64,000 nt of DNA, taken from contig JBGPHT010000005.1 of assembly GCA_041484525.1 (NCBI GenBank), positions 1-64,000 on the forward strand, written 5' to 3'. This DNA comes from JBGPHT01 sp041484525. Lineage in GTDB: Bacteria > Acidobacteriota > Terriglobia > Bryobacterales > Bryobacteraceae. The position numbers and the translations under genes were made by a program. The notes below the pieces were generated by a model. The model made no database searches. It saw only the letters and a list, made by a program, of their open reading frames with translations, and was not told where the DNA came from. This document shows positions 62,571 to 64,000 of this stretch, piece after piece. Position 1 is the first letter of the stretch, and each line of letters starts with the position of its first letter.

Positions 62571-63707
62571 CTACGGAGTGCCCAATACAAATCGTGCGAT
62601 CACAGCGCCCGCATCGGGCCGTCCGAGGCGCAGCGCGCTCTTCCGCATCGCCTCCAAACGCCCGGGCTCTTCCAGGATCGATCTCACTTTGAACGCCAGC
62701 GTGTGCAGGTTATCGCACCAGACGCCGGCCCCGTGCTCCAGCAGATAGATCGCGTTCTTCTCTTCCTGCCCGGGAATCGGATTCACCACCACCCATGCCA
62801 GCCCCTTGATTAACGACTCCGACGAGGTCAGCCCGCCCGGCTTGCCGATCATCAGGTCCGCTGCCGCCATCAGCTCGTCCATCTCGGTTGTGAACCCGAC
62901 TGCCTTCATCGCCGGCAGCGCGTCCGCAGGCCGGCCCGCGGCGATCTTTTCCATCGACGCCTTCAGCGGCGCGCTCTTGCCACATACCGCGATGATCTGT
63001 GCGGCCACCCCCGAGTCCATCAGCGATTCCACCATGCGGGCCGCATTTCCCGCACCAAATCCGCCCGCCGAAACCAGAATCGCTGGCAAATCCGGATGCC
63101 ACCCATGCTTGCGGCGCATCGCCATGCGGTCCTTCTTCTCGCCGAACACCGGGTGGGTGGGGATGCCGCTCGCCGTGATCGTCTGGGGCGCGATTCCGAG
63201 CGACTCCAGGTGGGCACGCGCTTCCTCCGTCGCCACGAAGTAGTGATCCGAGGGAGCGCTCAGCCACATGCCGTGGACCTCGAAGTCCGTCACCACCGTG
63301 ACGATGCGCGCCCGGCACCGTCCGTGGCGCCGTTCCCGGTCGAGCAGCGCCGTGGGCAGGAAGTGCGTGCAGATCGCGATATCCGGATCGAACTCGCGAA
63401 TCGTTTTCAGTAGCCGCGCCGCGCCTGCCTGCTCCAGCTTCAACCGCACCCGATCCTTGTGGAAGGGCTTGTCAGTGGCGTCGTACAGCCAGCCGAGCAA
63501 TCGGGGAGCGCGCGCCACCATTTCGAAATAGCCGTCGCGATACACCTTGCGAAATGCCGACGGCATGAACGCCAGGACATCGTGATTCGCGATCGTGACC
63601 GGCGCGCCGCTTCGCTCGAGAGCGGCCTCGACCGCTTCCGCCGCGCGCACATGTCCGGCGCCCACCGATGCCGAAAGAATGAGTACCCGCAAGTCGTGAG
63701 CCATCAC
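62571..63707 (-). CDS. MGDG-synthase-type glycosyltransferase
   Basis: This is a 378-residue GT-B glycosyltransferase. The N-terminal domain (about 7-170) opens with LILSASVGAGHVRAAEAVE, the acceptor-binding loop of the MGDG synthase/UgtP family. The C-terminal domain has ILVSAGGFGAGNA and the sugar-nucleotide site IGKPGGLTSSESL. Family members add sugars to diacylglycerol or to related lipids at the membrane. A glycolipid product is therefore likely, but MurG-like or other acceptors are possible. It overlaps the ASPIC/UnbV gene by four bases and is convergent with the AAA+ gene, nine bases away. Confidence 0.88.
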   Translation of the reverse strand: MMAHDLRVLILSASVGAGHVRAAEAVEAALERSGAPVTIANHDVLAFMPSAFRKVYRDGYFEMVARAPRLLGWLYDATDKPFHKDRVRLKLEQAGAARLLKTIREFDPDIAICTHFLPTALLDRERRHGRCRARIVTVVTDFEVHGMWLSAPSDHYFVATEEARAHLESLGIAPQTITASGIPTHPVFGEKKDRMAMRRKHGWHPDLPAILVSAGGFGAGNAARMVESLMDSGVAAQIIAVCGKSAPLKASMEKIAAGRPADALPAMKAVGFTTEMDELMAAADLMIGKPGGLTSSESLIKGLAWVVVNPIPGQEEKNAIYLLEHGAGVWCDNLHTLAFKVRSILEEPGRLEAMRKSALRLGRPDAGAVIARFVLGTP

Positions 63708-64000
63708 CTTACAGGCTTAAGCCCGCGCCCTTCCCAAATCTCGTACGCGCCGGCGGCCACATTCTTGTGTTCTTCCACGCCCCCGCTGGGCCATTCAATC
63801 ACGACCCGATCCGCCTTGTCCCGCCTGCCGATTCCGAAGGTCAGCGCCAATTCCGATTGGGACAAGTAACTCGAACCCGTCTTCACCATTCTGGATTGCG
63901 TGCCATCGGGCGTCGACAGACGAACCACCGCGCCGATCGCATCGCGATTACTCTTGACGCCGATCAGCCGCATTCGGATCGAGCGATTCCCGTTCGTCAC
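63704..64000 (-). CDS. C-terminal end of an ASPIC/UnbV-domain protein (partial)
   Basis: Only the last 98 or so codons are in the window; the gene continues beyond the right edge. They encode an ASPIC/UnbV domain: GNRSIRMRLIGVKSNRDAIGAVVRL, then GSSYLSQSE, then DRVVIEWPSGGVEEHKNV. The domain closes large exported FG-GAP/VCBS repeat proteins, often with TPR regions, that are plentiful in Acidobacteria and Planctomycetes; their function is mostly unknown. The four-base overlap with the glycosyltransferase gene suggests co-transcription. Confidence 0.85.
   Translation of the reverse strand: MTNGNRSIRMRLIGVKSNRDAIGAVVRLSTPDGTQSRMVKTGSSYLSQSELALTFGIGRRDKADRVVIEWPSGGVEEHKNVAAGAYEIWEGRGLKPVR

Overview
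The window is high-GC bacterial chromosome with about fifty densely packed genes on both strands. It most likely comes from an acidobacterium of the Solibacter/Bryobacter group (order Bryobacterales). The reasons are two secreted proteins carrying the Solibacter-type C-terminal domain (NCBIfam TIGR03437), a Ser/Thr kinase with a TolB-like tail, a BlaI/M56 pair with a GWxTD domain, a PmoA-like (DUF6807) protein, a GldA/F/G-DUF4340 operon, DUF6600/FecR and YXWGXW proteins, and an ASPIC/UnbV domain at the right edge. This placement comes from recognising families, not from a database search. I saw no tRNA, rRNA, CRISPR array, integrase or intact insertion sequence.

Layout. 0.2-8.4 kb (mostly +): orphan nuoA, a TIGR03437 surface protein, a membrane-embedded spermidine-synthase-like protein, a zinc-ribbon hypothetical, cysS and a Cys/Met-metabolism PLP enzyme. 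8.4-19.5 kb: a second TIGR03437 protein (-), an M19 dipeptidase + metallophosphoesterase pair (+), M14 carboxypeptidase (-), a small hypothetical and a gene remnant, class V aminotransferase (-), M48 protease (+), and an Ig-like membrane protein (-). 19.6-23.4 kb: BlaI and M56-GWxTD with a self-overlapping operator, then a DUF6807 protein and a hypothetical. 23.4-27.4 kb: a frameshifted Ser/Thr kinase, a YXWGXW protein, and an mrr gene cut by an amber codon. 27.5-34.5 kb: LysR regulator divergent from gltBD (glutamate synthase). 34.4-36.7 kb: a broken PEP-CTERM beta-helix gene. 36.7-49.3 kb: purine permease, ferredoxin-MBL fusion, FecR/DUF6600 protein, alpha/beta hydrolase divergent from an S9 peptidase, ArsR-VOC pair, ankyrin protein, DsbA-like + MauE-like pair, and the pncB-pncA NAD salvage operon. 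49.3-53.9 kb: Gld-type ABC operon. 54.0-54.8 kb: ZIP transporter. 55.0-62.6 kb: the most unusual locus, described next. 62.6-64 kb: MGDG-synthase-type glycosyltransferase and the end of an ASPIC/UnbV protein.

The seven-gene operon at 54992-62561 encodes a coiled-coil protein, a PspA/IM30 (ESCRT-III superfamily) protein, an inner-membrane-anchored substrate-binding-like protein fused to an OmpA peptidoglycan-binding domain, a NitT/TauT-type permease, its ATPase, a two-TM coiled-coil protein and a classic AAA+ ATPase. It reads as one machine coupling a membrane-remodelling filament and its AAA+ partner to an envelope-spanning ABC transporter. I know of no description of the whole set.

A second window-wide signal is a TANNNT hexamer ending exactly six bases before the start codon of at least eight genes. 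That is the expected signature of leaderless transcripts. Four genes carry apparent lesions (kinase frameshift, mrr amber, PEP-CTERM stop plus frameshift, VOC start frameshift). Each could be real decay or an assembly error.
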